A DNA stretch of 64,000 nt from Labilithrix sp. (GTDB taxonomy: Bacteria; Myxococcota_A; Polyangia; Polyangiales; Polyangiaceae), in contig JAHBWA010000026.1 of assembly GCA_019637195.1 (NCBI GenBank), positions 18,852-82,851 of the forward strand, written 5' to 3'. Positions within the stretch are counted from its first letter, which is position 1. Each line of letters begins with the position of its first letter. The notes below the pieces were generated by a model, which worked only from the letters and a program-made list of their open reading frames with translations, was not told where the DNA came from and did no database searches. Shown piece after piece: positions 16,208-25,899 of the stretch. Position numbers and translations under genes: made by a program.

Positions 16208-19162
16208 CTAGAACGTCACCGCCGCGTACGCGAGCAGCGTGCGCCCGCTCTGCACCATCGTCGTGGGTCGGAACTCGGCGCTGATGGGCACGCGCCAGCG
16301 CGCGTCGAACGCGTTGTAGACGCCCACGCCGTACGAGAGCCCCCAGCGCGCCTCGGATCCCGAGAACACGAGGTCCCAGAGCACCGCGCTCGGCGTCTCG
16401 CGCTGCTCCGGCTGCCCGGGCCCCTCGGTGTCGTTGCGATCGAAGCGGGGCCCCTCGAACGTGAGGCGGCTCATGAGCATCAGCGAGCGCGAGAGGATCG
16501 GCACCCCGCCCTTGATCGACGCGAGGTGGTTCGGGGAGTTGGCGACCTCGCGCAGGCCGTCGGCTTGCTCGAACGCGATGAAGTCTCCGAGCGAGTCCGA
16601 CGCGAGGTAGCGGCTCTTCTGGAACGAGTACGATCCGCCGAGCATCCAGCCCTCCTTCCACTCGCGGCGGAGCTCGAGCTCGGCGCCGAGCGTGCCGACG
16701 GGGGCGGGCGTGTTCTGGTACGCGTAGGACGGGTTCGTCGGCGTCGCGCCGGGTAGGTCGCGGAGCGCGATGAGATCGGTGATGTAGTTCGCGTAGGCGG
16801 TGGCGCTCGCGATGACGGTCGGCGAGAAGCGATGGCTGTACTCGACCTCGCCCGAGTACATGTTCTCCGGGCGGAGGCTCGTGTTCCGCTCTTGGCCGCC
16901 GCCGGCTTCGTTGTAGAGCTCGTAGACGCTCGGCGCGCGGAAGGCCTTGCCGGCCATCACCTTGAGGTTCCCGCCGGCGTATGGCTTGAAGATCGCGGCG
17001 ACGCGCGGGTTGATCGACGTGTTCGCGAACGAGTACGAGTCGAGCCGCGCGCCGCCGGTGACCTTCACGGCCTTCGACGGCGAGACGTCCGCGAGCGCGT
17101 AGCCGGCGGCGAGCGTGAACGGATCGCGATCATCGTAGAACTTGCCGTTGACCTGGTCGGAGCCCTGCTGGTGGACGAGCGCGTGGTACTGGAACTCGCC
17201 GCCGCCGGTGAGCCGGAGCTCCGGCGCGGGCGAGTAGATGAGCCGCTGCTCGCCCCCGACCCAGGCGCCGTCGTACGTGCTGCGCTCCATGCCGCCGCCG
17301 GCGGGGGAGCGCGCGAAGATGCCGCGGTAGAGGAACGCGTTGGCGTGCACGCGCGTGACGCTCGTGACCTGCTCGCTCAGCTTCGGGTCGAGCTTCACCT
17401 CGAGGAACGCGCGGGTGTCGGCCTGGTGGGTCCGCGCGTCGCCGTAGAGCGTGTCGAACTGCCCGGCGGGCATGCCCTTGTCGTGGTGGTTGACGCTCCA
17501 CTGCGCGGAGAGCGCCTTGTAGAAGACGCGCCCGCTCCAGGTCCCTACGGCGAAGCCGTCGAGGCCGCGGGAGTGCCCGGCCACGGACGGCGGACCGTCG
17601 GCGACGTACTCGCGGAAGAAGAAGTCGCGGCCTGCGCCCTTGGCGACGGCGATCGACGTGGTGACGCCGGCGTCGCGTGTCCAATGATGCGTGAGCCGCG
17701 CGCGCGCCCGCATGACGCCGTTGTCGACGGCGGAGACGCCGACCTCGCGCCCGTCGGGCGTGTCGCGCGTGTGGGAGATGAGGTTGACGACGCCGGAGAA
17801 CGCGCCCGTGCCGTAGAGCACCGATCCCGGGCCGCGCACCACCTCGATACGCTCGACGTCCTCGATGTCCGCGCGGAGGTCGTAGCCCGTGTACGAAGAC
17901 CAGAGCCAGTTGTCGTTCGCCGGGTGCCCGTCGATCAGGATGAGGACGCGGTTGCCGTAGTCGCCGGGGCGGCCGAAGCCACGAAAGCCGATCGTCTTGT
18001 AGGCCGTGTCGTCGGAGATGAAGACGCCGCGCACGCCGCGCACGGCCTCTGCGACCGTCGGGTAGCGCATCGCCCGGAGCTCCGGGCTCGTGACGAGCGA
18101 GACCGACGCCGGCGCGTCTTCGATCGGCTCCGAGACGCGCGACGCGGCCTCGACGGCGTCGGCGCTGACGAGCTGGAGATCGAGCTGGGTCTGCGCGTTC
18201 GCGCTCACGTCGATCTTGCGCTCGACGGGGCGGAAACCGCGCAAGGTCACGCGGACGTCGTGGGGACCGACCGGGACGGTGAGCACCGACGGAGTGAACC
18301 CCATCGTCTTTCCGTCGATCTCGATGACCGCGTCGCGCTCGTCCGCGTTGACGACCAGCGAGCCGGTCTCGGCCTCGATGTCCGGCTTGACCTCGGTGAC
18401 CTTGTTGGCGCGCACCTGCACGTTCTGCCGCGTGGTGCGGAAGCCGGGCTTCGAGAGGATGAGGACGTGCTGCCCGGGCGGCGCCGGCGCGTCGCACGGC
18501 GCCTCGCAGAGCACGGGCGCGTCGTCCGCGTCGAGTCGGACGGCGGCGCCCTTCGCGCCGACGACGCGCAGCGTGCCGACGACGCGCGTGAGCTTCAGCG
18601 TGATCGCGGTCTCGCGACCGGTGCGGACCTCGACGGCCTTGGAGGTGGCGTCGTCGTAGCCGGCGAGCTCGGCGATCACCGTGTACGATCCGGGCGTGAG
18701 CGCGATCGTCTGAGGGGCGGTGCCTCGATCGCCGAGGTCCTTGCGGCTCAAGTACAGCGTCGCGCCGGGAGGATCGGTCTCGACCTTGAGCAGCGCCACG
18801 CTCGACCCGAGTCGCTGCATCGACTCCTTGATGCGCTGCCTGACCGCGTTGTCGGTCTCACCCTCGAGCGCGCGCTGGTAGTAGCGGTACGCGTCCGACG
18901 GCTGCGACAGGTGCTCGTAGGTCCGCGCGATGTTGTACATCACGTTGCGGTTCCGAACGAGGCGGTTCGAGGCGAGGAAGTGCTGCAGCGCGCTCTTGTA
19001 GTCCTTCGACTGGTAGTGCTCGGCGCCGAGCGTGAAGAGGTGGTCGGCCTCGTCGGCGACGTCGTCGGCGCGCGCGACGGTCGGCGTGGCGAGCGATCCG
19101 ACCAGCGCTCCGACGAGGAGGAGCGCGACGGTCCAGCGGCTCCTCGAGGTCGTTCGCGTCAT
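16208..19162 (-). CDS. TonB-dependent receptor with N-terminal TPR and PEGA-like modules
   Basis: This 984-residue outer-membrane receptor has an unusual front end: signal peptide (1-32), two or three TPR helices (about 35-118) and three PEGA-like beta modules (about 122-193, 195-262 and 266-333; PPGATLYL, SLVVNADERDAVIEIDG). The TonB plug follows (about 345-465; GFRGFGRPGDYGNRVLILID, VERIEVVRGPGSVLYGTGAF) and then the beta-barrel. There is no carboxypeptidase-like extension; the TPR/PEGA part replaces it. PEGA domains are thought to contact other envelope proteins or glycans. The start overlaps the stop of a Ser/Thr kinase gene by 4 bp, so the two are translated together. The substrate is unknown. 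Confidence 0.93.
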   Translation of the reverse strand: MTRTTSRSRWTVALLLVGALVGSLATPTVARADDVADEADHLFTLGAEHYQSKDYKSALQHFLASNRLVRNRNVMYNIARTYEHLSQPSDAYRYYQRALEGETDNAVRQRIKESMQRLGSSVALLKVETDPPGATLYLSRKDLGDRGTAPQTIALTPGSYTVIAELAGYDDATSKAVEVRTGRETAITLKLTRVVGTLRVVGAKGAAVRLDADDAPVLCEAPCDAPAPPGQHVLILSKPGFRTTRQNVQVRANKVTEVKPDIEAETGSLVVNADERDAVIEIDGKTMGFTPSVLTVPVGPHDVRVTLRGFRPVERKIDVSANAQTQLDLQLVSADAVEAASRVSEPIEDAPASVSLVTSPELRAMRYPTVAEAVRGVRGVFISDDTAYKTIGFRGFGRPGDYGNRVLILIDGHPANDNWLWSSYTGYDLRADIEDVERIEVVRGPGSVLYGTGAFSGVVNLISHTRDTPDGREVGVSAVDNGVMRARARLTHHWTRDAGVTTSIAVAKGAGRDFFFREYVADGPPSVAGHSRGLDGFAVGTWSGRVFYKALSAQWSVNHHDKGMPAGQFDTLYGDARTHQADTRAFLEVKLDPKLSEQVTSVTRVHANAFLYRGIFARSPAGGGMERSTYDGAWVGGEQRLIYSPAPELRLTGGGEFQYHALVHQQGSDQVNGKFYDDRDPFTLAAGYALADVSPSKAVKVTGGARLDSYSFANTSINPRVAAIFKPYAGGNLKVMAGKAFRAPSVYELYNEAGGGQERNTSLRPENMYSGEVEYSHRFSPTVIASATAYANYITDLIALRDLPGATPTNPSYAYQNTPAPVGTLGAELELRREWKEGWMLGGSYSFQKSRYLASDSLGDFIAFEQADGLREVANSPNHLASIKGGVPILSRSLMLMSRLTFEGPRFDRNDTEGPGQPEQRETPSAVLWDLVFSGSEARWGLSYGVGVYNAFDARWRVPISAEFRPTTMVQSGRTLLAYAAVTF

Positions 19163-20832
19163 CTCTTCAGCCGAATGTCCGACTCGCCGGCGGGCCCGGT
19201 GGCGGGCCCCTTCGCGCCGCCGCTCGCCGGAGACCTGCCGCCGCCCGACCCGTGCGACGAGCCCGACTTTACGGCGCGCGCGGTCTCTGGCGCAAGCGGC
19301 ACGGCGTGCACGACGTCGGCGTCCGACGCGCCCTGGGCGAACGCCGTCGTCGTGTAGCCGTCCTTCTTCAGCTGGAACACGCGCGCCCCGGTCGCGACGC
19401 TCGACCGCTCGATCGGGACGTCGAGCGGGGTGACGCCGAGGACCTTGCCCTCCTCGAGGACGGTCGCGCCGGGCGGGGTCGAGTCGAGGCGCAGCACGAA
19501 AGCGGTCGGCGCAGCCGCCGGCGCGTCGCTCGTCGCGGCTTGGCTCGTCGCCGCGGCCGGCGAGCTCGACGTGGGATCGGCCGCGCGGTCGTCCTCGGCG
19601 AGCAGGCGCGTCTTCGCGAACCAGAGGCCGGCGGCGGCCGCGCAGCCGAGCACGAAGAGGAGCCCGAAAAGCGCCGCGAGCGGCGCGCCCGCGCGCCCGG
19701 CCGCCTCCGGCGGGCGCGCCGACGTCGCCATCGGCCTCGGCGTGATCACCGTCGCCGGCGGTCCGGAGGCGTGCGGGCTGGCGCCGGGGCGCGGCGTCAG
19801 GAGCATCGACTGCGGGGCGACCACCGTGTGCGGGACCTGCAGCGCGCCGATCGACACCGGACGCGAGCTCATGGGGAAGGCGCGCGGGCCGCCGAGCGCG
19901 AGGCGCGCGCCCGACGAGCCGAACATCTCCTCCTCGCAGTGCGCGAGCTGGATGAAGACCTCGTCGAGCGCCGGCCGCTCCTGCGGGTGGCGAGCGAGCA
20001 TCCGGTAGACGAGCGACTCGAGGCCGTCGGTGACGTCGCAGATCGGGTTCACCTCGCGCATCGGCGGCACCGCGTGCTGCAGCTTCGCGATCATGAAGTC
20101 GGCCATCGTGCTCCCGGCGAAGGGGAGCGAGCCCGTCAGGAGCTGGTAGACGATGATGCCGAGCGCGTAGACATCGCTCGCCGCGGAGGAGGCGCCGTCG
20201 AACTGCTCCGGAGCCATGTACTTCGGCGTGCCGACGAGGACGCCGTCGCGCGTGAGGTCCTCGCCCCCGCCCTCGTCCTTGCCGATGCCGAAGTCGACGA
20301 GCTTGACGATCTCGCCGTCGGCCTCCGGTACGATCACGATGTTCGACGGCTTGAGGTCGCGGTGGACGATGCCCTGCACGTGCGCCTCGCGGAGGCCGCG
20401 CGCGATCTGACGGAAGATGGCGAGCGCCTCGAACGCGGAGAGCGCGCCCCGTGTCCGGAGTCGCTCGGTGAGGGTCTCACCGTTCAGGTACTCCATCGCG
20501 ATGAAGTACATCTCGACGGAGGCGCCTTCGATCCGCCCGTAGTCGAAGAGCGTGACGACGTTCGGGTGCTGGAGCTTCGCGAGGATGCTCGCCTCGAGGA
20601 GGAACCGCTTCAGGAACTGCGACTCCTCCTCGTTGACGGAGTCGGCCTTGACGATCTTCAGCGCGACGGGGCGGTTGAGCGGCGCCTGCGTGCCGTAGTA
20701 GATGCGCCCCATGCCGCCGCGGGCGATGGCGCGCTCGATGTGGAACTTGCCGTTGATGACGGTGCCCACGAGCGGATCGCGCGAACCTCTCCGCTCGACT
20801 CGACCCGTTCCGGCTCCGTCACGAACAGACAT
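19159..20832 (-). CDS. transmembrane Ser/Thr protein kinase with extracytoplasmic PEGA-like domain
   Basis: The 557-residue protein has an N-terminal Hanks-type kinase: glycine loop IARGGMGRIYYG, catalytic Lys59 in VALKIV, HRDLKPSN (Asp159), DFG (Asp180) and the APE segment KYMAPEQF. A Pro/Ser linker precedes one membrane helix (about 385-406, LAALFGLLFVLGCAAAAGLW). The outer part ends in a PEGA-like domain (445-515, STPPGATVLEEGKVLGVTPL). The ATG at 20832 starts just before the kinase; upstream frame is GC noise. All catalytic residues are present, so it should be active. The coupling to the TonB receptor, which has related PEGA modules, suggests that the kinase senses the same envelope process. 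Confidence 0.94.
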   Translation of the reverse strand: MSVRDGAGTGRVERRGSRDPLVGTVINGKFHIERAIARGGMGRIYYGTQAPLNRPVALKIVKADSVNEEESQFLKRFLLEASILAKLQHPNVVTLFDYGRIEGASVEMYFIAMEYLNGETLTERLRTRGALSAFEALAIFRQIARGLREAHVQGIVHRDLKPSNIVIVPEADGEIVKLVDFGIGKDEGGGEDLTRDGVLVGTPKYMAPEQFDGASSAASDVYALGIIVYQLLTGSLPFAGSTMADFMIAKLQHAVPPMREVNPICDVTDGLESLVYRMLARHPQERPALDEVFIQLAHCEEEMFGSSGARLALGGPRAFPMSSRPVSIGALQVPHTVVAPQSMLLTPRPGASPHASGPPATVITPRPMATSARPPEAAGRAGAPLAALFGLLFVLGCAAAAGLWFAKTRLLAEDDRAADPTSSSPAAATSQAATSDAPAAAPTAFVLRLDSTPPGATVLEEGKVLGVTPLDVPIERSSVATGARVFQLKKDGYTTTAFAQGASDADVVHAVPLAPETARAVKSGSSHGSGGGRSPASGGAKGPATGPAGESDIRLKR

Positions 20833-21053
20833 GCGTAACCGGATAAGCGTATCACGGCATCCCGCGCGGATGGACGCACTCCGCGCGCGGCGGAAGCGCT
20901 CCGCGCCCACTGTGCGATGCTCCGACCGCCCGGACGGGTCGCGACGCTGGGGACGGCGCCTTCGCGACGCGTCCCCGGGAGAGGCGTGTCGCGCGCGCGG
21001 AGACGGCGAGGTGCGCACGTCACGGACGCGCGCACCTCCGCGGGCGCGGATCG

Positions 21054-22010
21054 TCAGCGGCGCGGGCCGGTGCTGGCCGGCGTCGTGCTGGCCGGCGCGT
21101 CGCCGCCGGCGCCCGGAGCGCCGGGCGCGGCGGCGCCCGGCGAGCCCTCGACGACGATCTCGACGCGACGGTTGTTCGCGCGTCCCTCCGCCGACTTGTT
21201 GTCGGCGACCGGACGGTCCGGACCGACGCCCGTGGCCTTGATCCGATCGCTCGCGACGCCGCGTGAGACGAGCTGCGCCTTCACGGCCTCGGCCCGGCGC
21301 TGCCCGAGCTGCACGTTGTAGTCGCGCGTGCCCTGCGAGTCGGTGTGCCCCTCGATCGTGATGCTCGCGTCGGGGTTGCCCTTCACGAGCGCGTCGGCGA
21401 CCTCGTTGAGCTTCACCATCGCCGCCGGCAGGAGCGTCGCTTCGTTCGTCGCGAAGAGCACCGAGCCCGACAGCGTGATGACCATGCCGCGCGTCTCCTG
21501 CTTCACGCTCGCGATCTTCTGGAGGTCGCTCATCGCCTGGGCGTGCTTGCGCTCCGCCTCGGCGCGCGCCTTCCGCTCGGTGTCGAGCTGCTCCTGCGTC
21601 TTCGACAGGTTCTGCTGACTGCTCGCGAGGTCGGACTGCGTGCGCTTCAGCATGTCGGCCTGGAGCGCCTGCGCCTCGCGGTCGGCCGCCTCCTTCGCCT
21701 TCTGCGCGACCTGCAGCTGCGCGCTGGCGTCGGCGAGCTGCGCCTTGCGGAGCGCGATGTACGCTTGATCACGCACGTGCGGCTTGTCGCCGTCGTCCGC
21801 GAACGCCTGCTCAGCCTGGTCGAGGGCGGTCTTGGCGGTGTGGACCTGCGCGGGCGTCTCCGTGGCCGCCGGACCGTTCGCGCTCTGCGTGTAGGCGCTG
21901 CGCGCGTCGACGAGCTCCTTCGGCGGGAGGGTGGGACCGCAGGCGACCGCGCCGAGCGCGAACGCGATGACGCTGCCGAGGAGGACCTTGGTGGTGTTCT
22001 GGTTCTGCAT
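21054..22010 (-). CDS. OmpA-family peptidoglycan-associated lipoprotein with DUF4398-like helix region
   Basis: The 318-residue protein has a lipoprotein signal (KVLLGSVIAFALGAVAC), then a long helical and coiled-coil region (about 35-165) resembling DUF4398 with repeated AD/AQ/AE heptads. An OmpA C-terminal domain follows: VLFATNEATLLPAAMVKLNE, SITIEGHTDSQGTRDYN and SAEGRANNRRVEIVVEG, including the Asp and Arg that bind diaminopimelate. It should tether the outer membrane to peptidoglycan. It ends in a Gly/Pro/Ala tail. The ATG at 22010 follows a GAGGA site and lies 9 bp after the DUF4398 lipoprotein gene, forming a two-gene operon. Confidence 0.92.
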   Translation of the reverse strand: MQNQNTTKVLLGSVIAFALGAVACGPTLPPKELVDARSAYTQSANGPAATETPAQVHTAKTALDQAEQAFADDGDKPHVRDQAYIALRKAQLADASAQLQVAQKAKEAADREAQALQADMLKRTQSDLASSQQNLSKTQEQLDTERKARAEAERKHAQAMSDLQKIASVKQETRGMVITLSGSVLFATNEATLLPAAMVKLNEVADALVKGNPDASITIEGHTDSQGTRDYNVQLGQRRAEAVKAQLVSRGVASDRIKATGVGPDRPVADNKSAEGRANNRRVEIVVEGSPGAAAPGAPGAGGDAPASTTPASTGPRR

Positions 22011-22018
22011 GGTCGTCC

Positions 22019-22375
22019 TCACTTTCCCGCCTTGTGGTCATCGAGGTTCTTCTTGGCCTGCGCGGCGCTCGTCTTCGCCGCCTGCTCGCGCGTCAGCATG
22101 ACGGCGAGCTCGGCGTCGGACTTCGCGCGCTGCAGGACGATGTCGGCGCGCTGGTTCTCGCCGTCCTTCATCAACGTCCGCGCGGTGGTGACCTGCTCGT
22201 CCGCGAGCTTCACGTGGAGCGCAGCCTGCGGGTGATGTTCGGCGCCGAGCTCGCGCGCGCTCCGGATGGCGGCCTCGGACGCCGCGAGGCGATCCGTCGG
22301 CGGCTGGAAGCTGCTGCCACACGCGACGACGAGCCCCAGCCCCGTGAGCGCGATCATCGAAGCTACGGTCTTCAT
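22019..22375 (-). CDS. DUF4398-type lipoprotein
   Basis: The 118-residue protein has a signal (MIALTGLGLVVAC, lipobox LVVAC) followed by a single helical hairpin: PTDRLAASEAAIRSARELGA, AALHVKLADEQVTTARTLM and a basic end. This is the DUF4398 pattern, often encoded beside OmpA-type proteins and sharing the helical region with the next gene. The ATG at 22375 has a GGAGGA site 5 bp upstream, which decides the start over the in-frame ATG at 22387. Its role is probably structural in the envelope, with no enzyme motif. Confidence 0.85.
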   Translation of the reverse strand: MKTVASMIALTGLGLVVACGSSFQPPTDRLAASEAAIRSARELGAEHHPQAALHVKLADEQVTTARTLMKDGENQRADIVLQRAKSDAELAVMLTREQAAKTSAAQAKKNLDDHKAGK

Positions 22376-22624
22376 ATGTTCCTCCATGGTTGACCTTCAC
22401 CCGCAACATGCGGGCCGAGGCCGCCCACGTGACTTCGCGTCGTTAGGCAGCAGGTCGCGTGGCCACTTGCCCCGTGGTGCCGTGCGCGCCGCACTCGGAC
22501 GGTCGCGCTCGGCCACGGGGTGGCACGGGATTGCGGGAGGGAGGAGAGGCGACGACGCGCCGTGCGCTCCGAGCGCGGGCGCCCGGAGCGTGGTCGCTCG
22601 AGATCGGTGCTGGCCGGTGGGCGA

Positions 22625-25309
22625 TCAGTTCAGATCGCTGTCACCCGGCGGGGGCGGCAGGCTCGGCGAGGCGCCGTCTTCGCCGGCCCCGTTCGAGCTG
22701 TCGTCGCCGCCCGGTGGCGGCAGGCTCTCGCCGCCGACGTCGCTGCCGGACTCCGCGAGGCGCTCGACCGCGACGACGCGCTCGTCGTCTTCGACGCTCA
22801 TGATCTTGACGCCCTGGGCGTTGCGTCCGGTCTCACGGATCTCGGAGACGGTCGTGCGGATCGTCTGACCCTTGTCGGTGATGAGCATGACCTCGTCGCC
22901 GTCCTTCACGAGCTTCAGGTCCACGACGGGGCCGTTGCGGTCGCTCGCGTCGATGAGGATGATCCCTTTGCCGCCGCGGTTCTGCGCGCGGAACTCCTCG
23001 AGGAGCGTGCGCTTGCCGTAGCCCTTGTCGCAGACCGCGAGGACGTGCTGGCGCTCGGGATCGGTCACCGCCATGCCGACGACCTGGTCGTCCTCGGCGA
23101 CGTCGATCGCCTTCACTCCGACGGTGCCGCGGCCCATCGCGCGGACCTGGTCCTCGGAGAAGCGGATCGACTGGCCCTGCTTGGTCGCGATCAAGAACTC
23201 GCGCGCGCCGTCGGTGAGGACGGCGGCGAGGAGCTGGTCGCCGTCCTCGACCTTCACGCCGATGATGCCCTTCTGGCGGAAGTTCTCGTAGTCGGTGACC
23301 TCGGTCTTCTTGATCTGGCCGCGCTTGGTCAGCGTGACGACGAACTTGCCCTCTTCGATCTTCGGCACCTCGACGATCGCGGCGACCTTCTCGCCGGGCT
23401 CCATGCCGACGAAGTTGACGATGGCGCGGCCCTTGGCGTTCCGCGCGGCGATCGGGATCTCGTAGACCTTCTTGACGTAGACCTTGCCGCGGTCGGAGAA
23501 GAAGAAGACGTAGGCGTGCGTCGAGGCGACGAAGAGCTGGGTGACCCAGTCCTCCTCGCGCGCCTCCATCCCGATCTTGCCCTTGCCGCCGCGCTTCTGC
23601 GCCCGGTAGGCCGACGGGTGCGTGCGCTTCACGTATCCCGCGTGCGAGATCGTGACGACCATGTCCTCTTCCTGGATGAGGTCCTCGTCGGCGATCTCGG
23701 CGTCGTTCGCGACGATCTCGGTCCGGCGCTTGTCGCCGTACTTCGACCGGATCTCCTCGAGCTCCATCACGATGAGGTCGAGCAGCACGCTCTCGTTCGC
23801 GAGGATGTTGCGGAGGCGCGCGATCTCGTTGCAGAGCTCGCCGTACTCCGCCGCGAGCTTCTCCTGCTCGAGGCCGGTGAGCTTGGCGAGGCGCATCTCG
23901 AGGATCGCCTTCGCCTGGCGCTCGGAGAGGAAGTAGTCGCCCTTCGCCGCGGCGGTCTCGATCTCGCTCTCCGGCCGCCCGGCGCGGCGGACGAACGCCT
24001 CGAGCCCCTTCAGCGGGAGCTTCATGAGGGCGGCGCGCGCGCTCTCGGTGTCGCGCGACGAGCGGATGGTCTTCACGACGAGGTCCACCTCGGTCGTGGC
24101 CATGCCGAGGCCCTCGACGATCTCGCGCTCGCCCTCCGCCTTGTTCAGCTCGAAGCGCGTGCGGCGCGTGACGACGTCGCGGCGGTGCTCGACGAAGACC
24201 GCGAGCGTCTCCTTGAGGTTGAGCACCGCAGGGCGCCCGCGCACGATCGCGAGGTTGATCACGCCGAACGACGACTGCAGATCCGTCAGCCGGTAGAGCT
24301 GGTTGATGACGATCTGCGGGGCGACGTCCTTCTTCAGCTCGATGACGAGGCGCATGCCCTCGCGGTCGGACTCGTCGCGCGCCTCGCTGATGCCTTCGAT
24401 CTTCTTCTCGCGCATCAGCTCGCCGATGCGCGCGTGGATCTTCGCCTTGTTCGCCTGGTAGGGGATCTCGGTGACGACGATCTGCTCGCGCTCGCCCTTG
24501 CCCGGCGCCTTCTCGACCTCCATGCGCGCGCGCATGATGATGTTGCCGCGGCCGGTCCGCTGCGCGGCCTCGATGCCGCCGCGCCCGAAGATGAGGCCGC
24601 CCGTCGGGAAGTCCGGGCCGGCGACGAAGCGCATGAGATCGTCGATCGGGCAGTCCGGGTTGCGGATCAGGTGCACCGTGGCGTCGATGACCTCGCCGAG
24701 GTTGTGCGGCGGGACGTTGGTGGCCATGCCGACGGCGATGCCGCCGGAGCCGTTGACGAGGAGGTTCGGGATGCGCGCCGGCAGGACCGTCGGCTCGACC
24801 TTCGAGTCGTCGAAGTTCGGCGCCCAGTCGACGCACTTCTTGTCGATGTCGGTGAGGAGCTCGACGGCGACCCTGGAGAGGCGCGCTTCCGTGTAGCGGT
24901 AGGCGGCCGCCGGATCGCCGTCGACCGAGCCGTAGTTGCCCTGGCCGTCGATGAGCGGGTAGCGCATCGAGAAGTCCTGCGCGAGGCGGACCATCGCGTC
25001 GTAGACGCTGCTGTCTCCGTGCGGGTGGTACGAGCCGAGCACCGCGCCGACGATCGTCGCGCTCTTCTTGTACGCGGCCGTCGGGACGAGCCCGGCTTCG
25101 TGCGCGGAGTAGAGGATGCGGCGGTGAACCGGCTTGAGGCCGTCGCGCGCGTCGGGGATCGCGCGCCCGACGATGACGCTCATCGCGTAGTCGAGGTAGC
25201 TCGTGCGCATCTCGTCTTGAATCGAGATGGGCACCTTCTGACCGTTGGGAGAGGGCGGCGTTCCACCCGGCGGCGGAGCAGGCGGGACCGGCGGATTCAC
25301 GTTCGACAT
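22625..25309 (-). CDS. gyrA: DNA gyrase subunit A
   Basis: The 894-residue breakage-reunion subunit of gyrase carries catalytic Tyr139 in [10 protein letters not shown] and the quinolone-pocket helix [18 protein letters not shown]. Ser100 and Asp104 there correspond to E. coli Ser83 and Asp87, the sensitive-type residues. The C-terminal pinwheel contains six-blade repeats and a GyrA-box-like [12 protein letters not shown] segment typical of gyrase rather than topoisomerase IV. Oddities are a 24-residue Pro/Gly-rich N-terminal extension and a Gly/Ser/Pro/acidic tail. The gene stands alone; gyrB is not in the window. Confidence 0.97.
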   Translation of the reverse strand: MSNVNPPVPPAPPPGGTPPSPNGQKVPISIQDEMRTSYLDYAMSVIVGRAIPDARDGLKPVHRRILYSAHEAGLVPTAAYKKSATIVGAVLGSYHPHGDSSVYDAMVRLAQDFSMRYPLIDGQGNYGSVDGDPAAAYRYTEARLSRVAVELLTDIDKKCVDWAPNFDDSKVEPTVLPARIPNLLVNGSGGIAVGMATNVPPHNLGEVIDATVHLIRNPDCPIDDLMRFVAGPDFPTGGLIFGRGGIEAAQRTGRGNIIMRARMEVEKAPGKGEREQIVVTEIPYQANKAKIHARIGELMREKKIEGISEARDESDREGMRLVIELKKDVAPQIVINQLYRLTDLQSSFGVINLAIVRGRPAVLNLKETLAVFVEHRRDVVTRRTRFELNKAEGEREIVEGLGMATTEVDLVVKTIRSSRDTESARAALMKLPLKGLEAFVRRAGRPESEIETAAAKGDYFLSERQAKAILEMRLAKLTGLEQEKLAAEYGELCNEIARLRNILANESVLLDLIVMELEEIRSKYGDKRRTEIVANDAEIADEDLIQEEDMVVTISHAGYVKRTHPSAYRAQKRGGKGKIGMEAREEDWVTQLFVASTHAYVFFFSDRGKVYVKKVYEIPIAARNAKGRAIVNFVGMEPGEKVAAIVEVPKIEEGKFVVTLTKRGQIKKTEVTDYENFRQKGIIGVKVEDGDQLLAAVLTDGAREFLIATKQGQSIRFSEDQVRAMGRGTVGVKAIDVAEDDQVVGMAVTDPERQHVLAVCDKGYGKRTLLEEFRAQNRGGKGIILIDASDRNGPVVDLKLVKDGDEVMLITDKGQTIRTTVSEIRETGRNAQGVKIMSVEDDERVVAVERLAESGSDVGGESLPPPGGDDSSNGAGEDGASPSLPPPPGDSDLN

Positions 25310-25899
25310 CGGACCCGGTTCTTAGACCGGGGCTGGTCGTGCGTGAAGTGGAAACGGCGCAGATTTGAGGCCTGATCTCGGGCCTTTGCGGCGTGGGCTC
25401 AGCCGGCGGTCCGGGGTGGAGGAGGGGGCGCCGGCGGCGCGTCGGGTACCCGAGCTCTCGGATGGGAGAAGGCGGTGGCCTGGCGCGTCGAGCGGCCTCG
25501 GCGGCGGGCGGAGTTGGCAGGGAGCGCGACGGGGCTCGCGGGGCCCGGCGCGCCAACGGTCGGCGCTGGCGCGGCGGGCGATGGTGTCCTGCGGACTCGC
25601 CGTGACGCTCGGGCGCGGCCCGTGCAATGAGGCAACGGAGCGCACTTGCCGTGCAGTTCCAGATGCTTGCGCCCTACACGGATCCTTGCAGATCTGCAGC
25701 GACGGGCCGAGCCGCGACGGCCCCCCAAGGTGCGCCCGTGTAGCCGGAGCATTTTCGTGATTTTCGCGTTGTCCCAACTTGGCGAGCAACGTTAAATCGA
25801 CGGAGGCCGAAGGGGCGGCCCATGAGCAATCAAGCTCGCTCGTCCACGCTTGGTCGCGCGCGCACAGTCGCGCGCGGCGTTCTCGCCAAAGGGGAAAAC
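25310..25899. other. 590-bp intergenic region between gyrA and a Gly-rich lipoprotein gene
   Basis: This gap holds the upstream regions of two divergent genes. I see no convincing gene, repeat array or RNA. Open frames here are Arg/Gly/Pro-rich GC artefacts. The part nearest 25750-25800 is more AT-rich (TTTTCGTGATTTTCGCG, then AACGTTAAATCG) and may hold the promoter of the gene at 25900. Confidence 0.5.

Noticed and set aside
14457..16211. 584-codon plus-strand open frame through the array and opposite nth
   Set aside because: Starts in repeats and runs antisense to an enzyme with complete catalytic motifs.
16832..19357. 841-codon plus-strand open frame opposite the TonB receptor
   Set aside because: The minus-strand protein has complete receptor motifs; the antisense frame reflects high GC third positions.
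22520..25375. 951-codon plus-strand open frame opposite gyrA
   Set aside because: gyrA is certain; antisense frame has no motif and extreme composition.
25365..25760. 131-codon open frame in the gap after gyrA
   Set aside because: Arg/Gly/Ala-rich without motif, signal or ribosome-binding site; several frames are open at once here.
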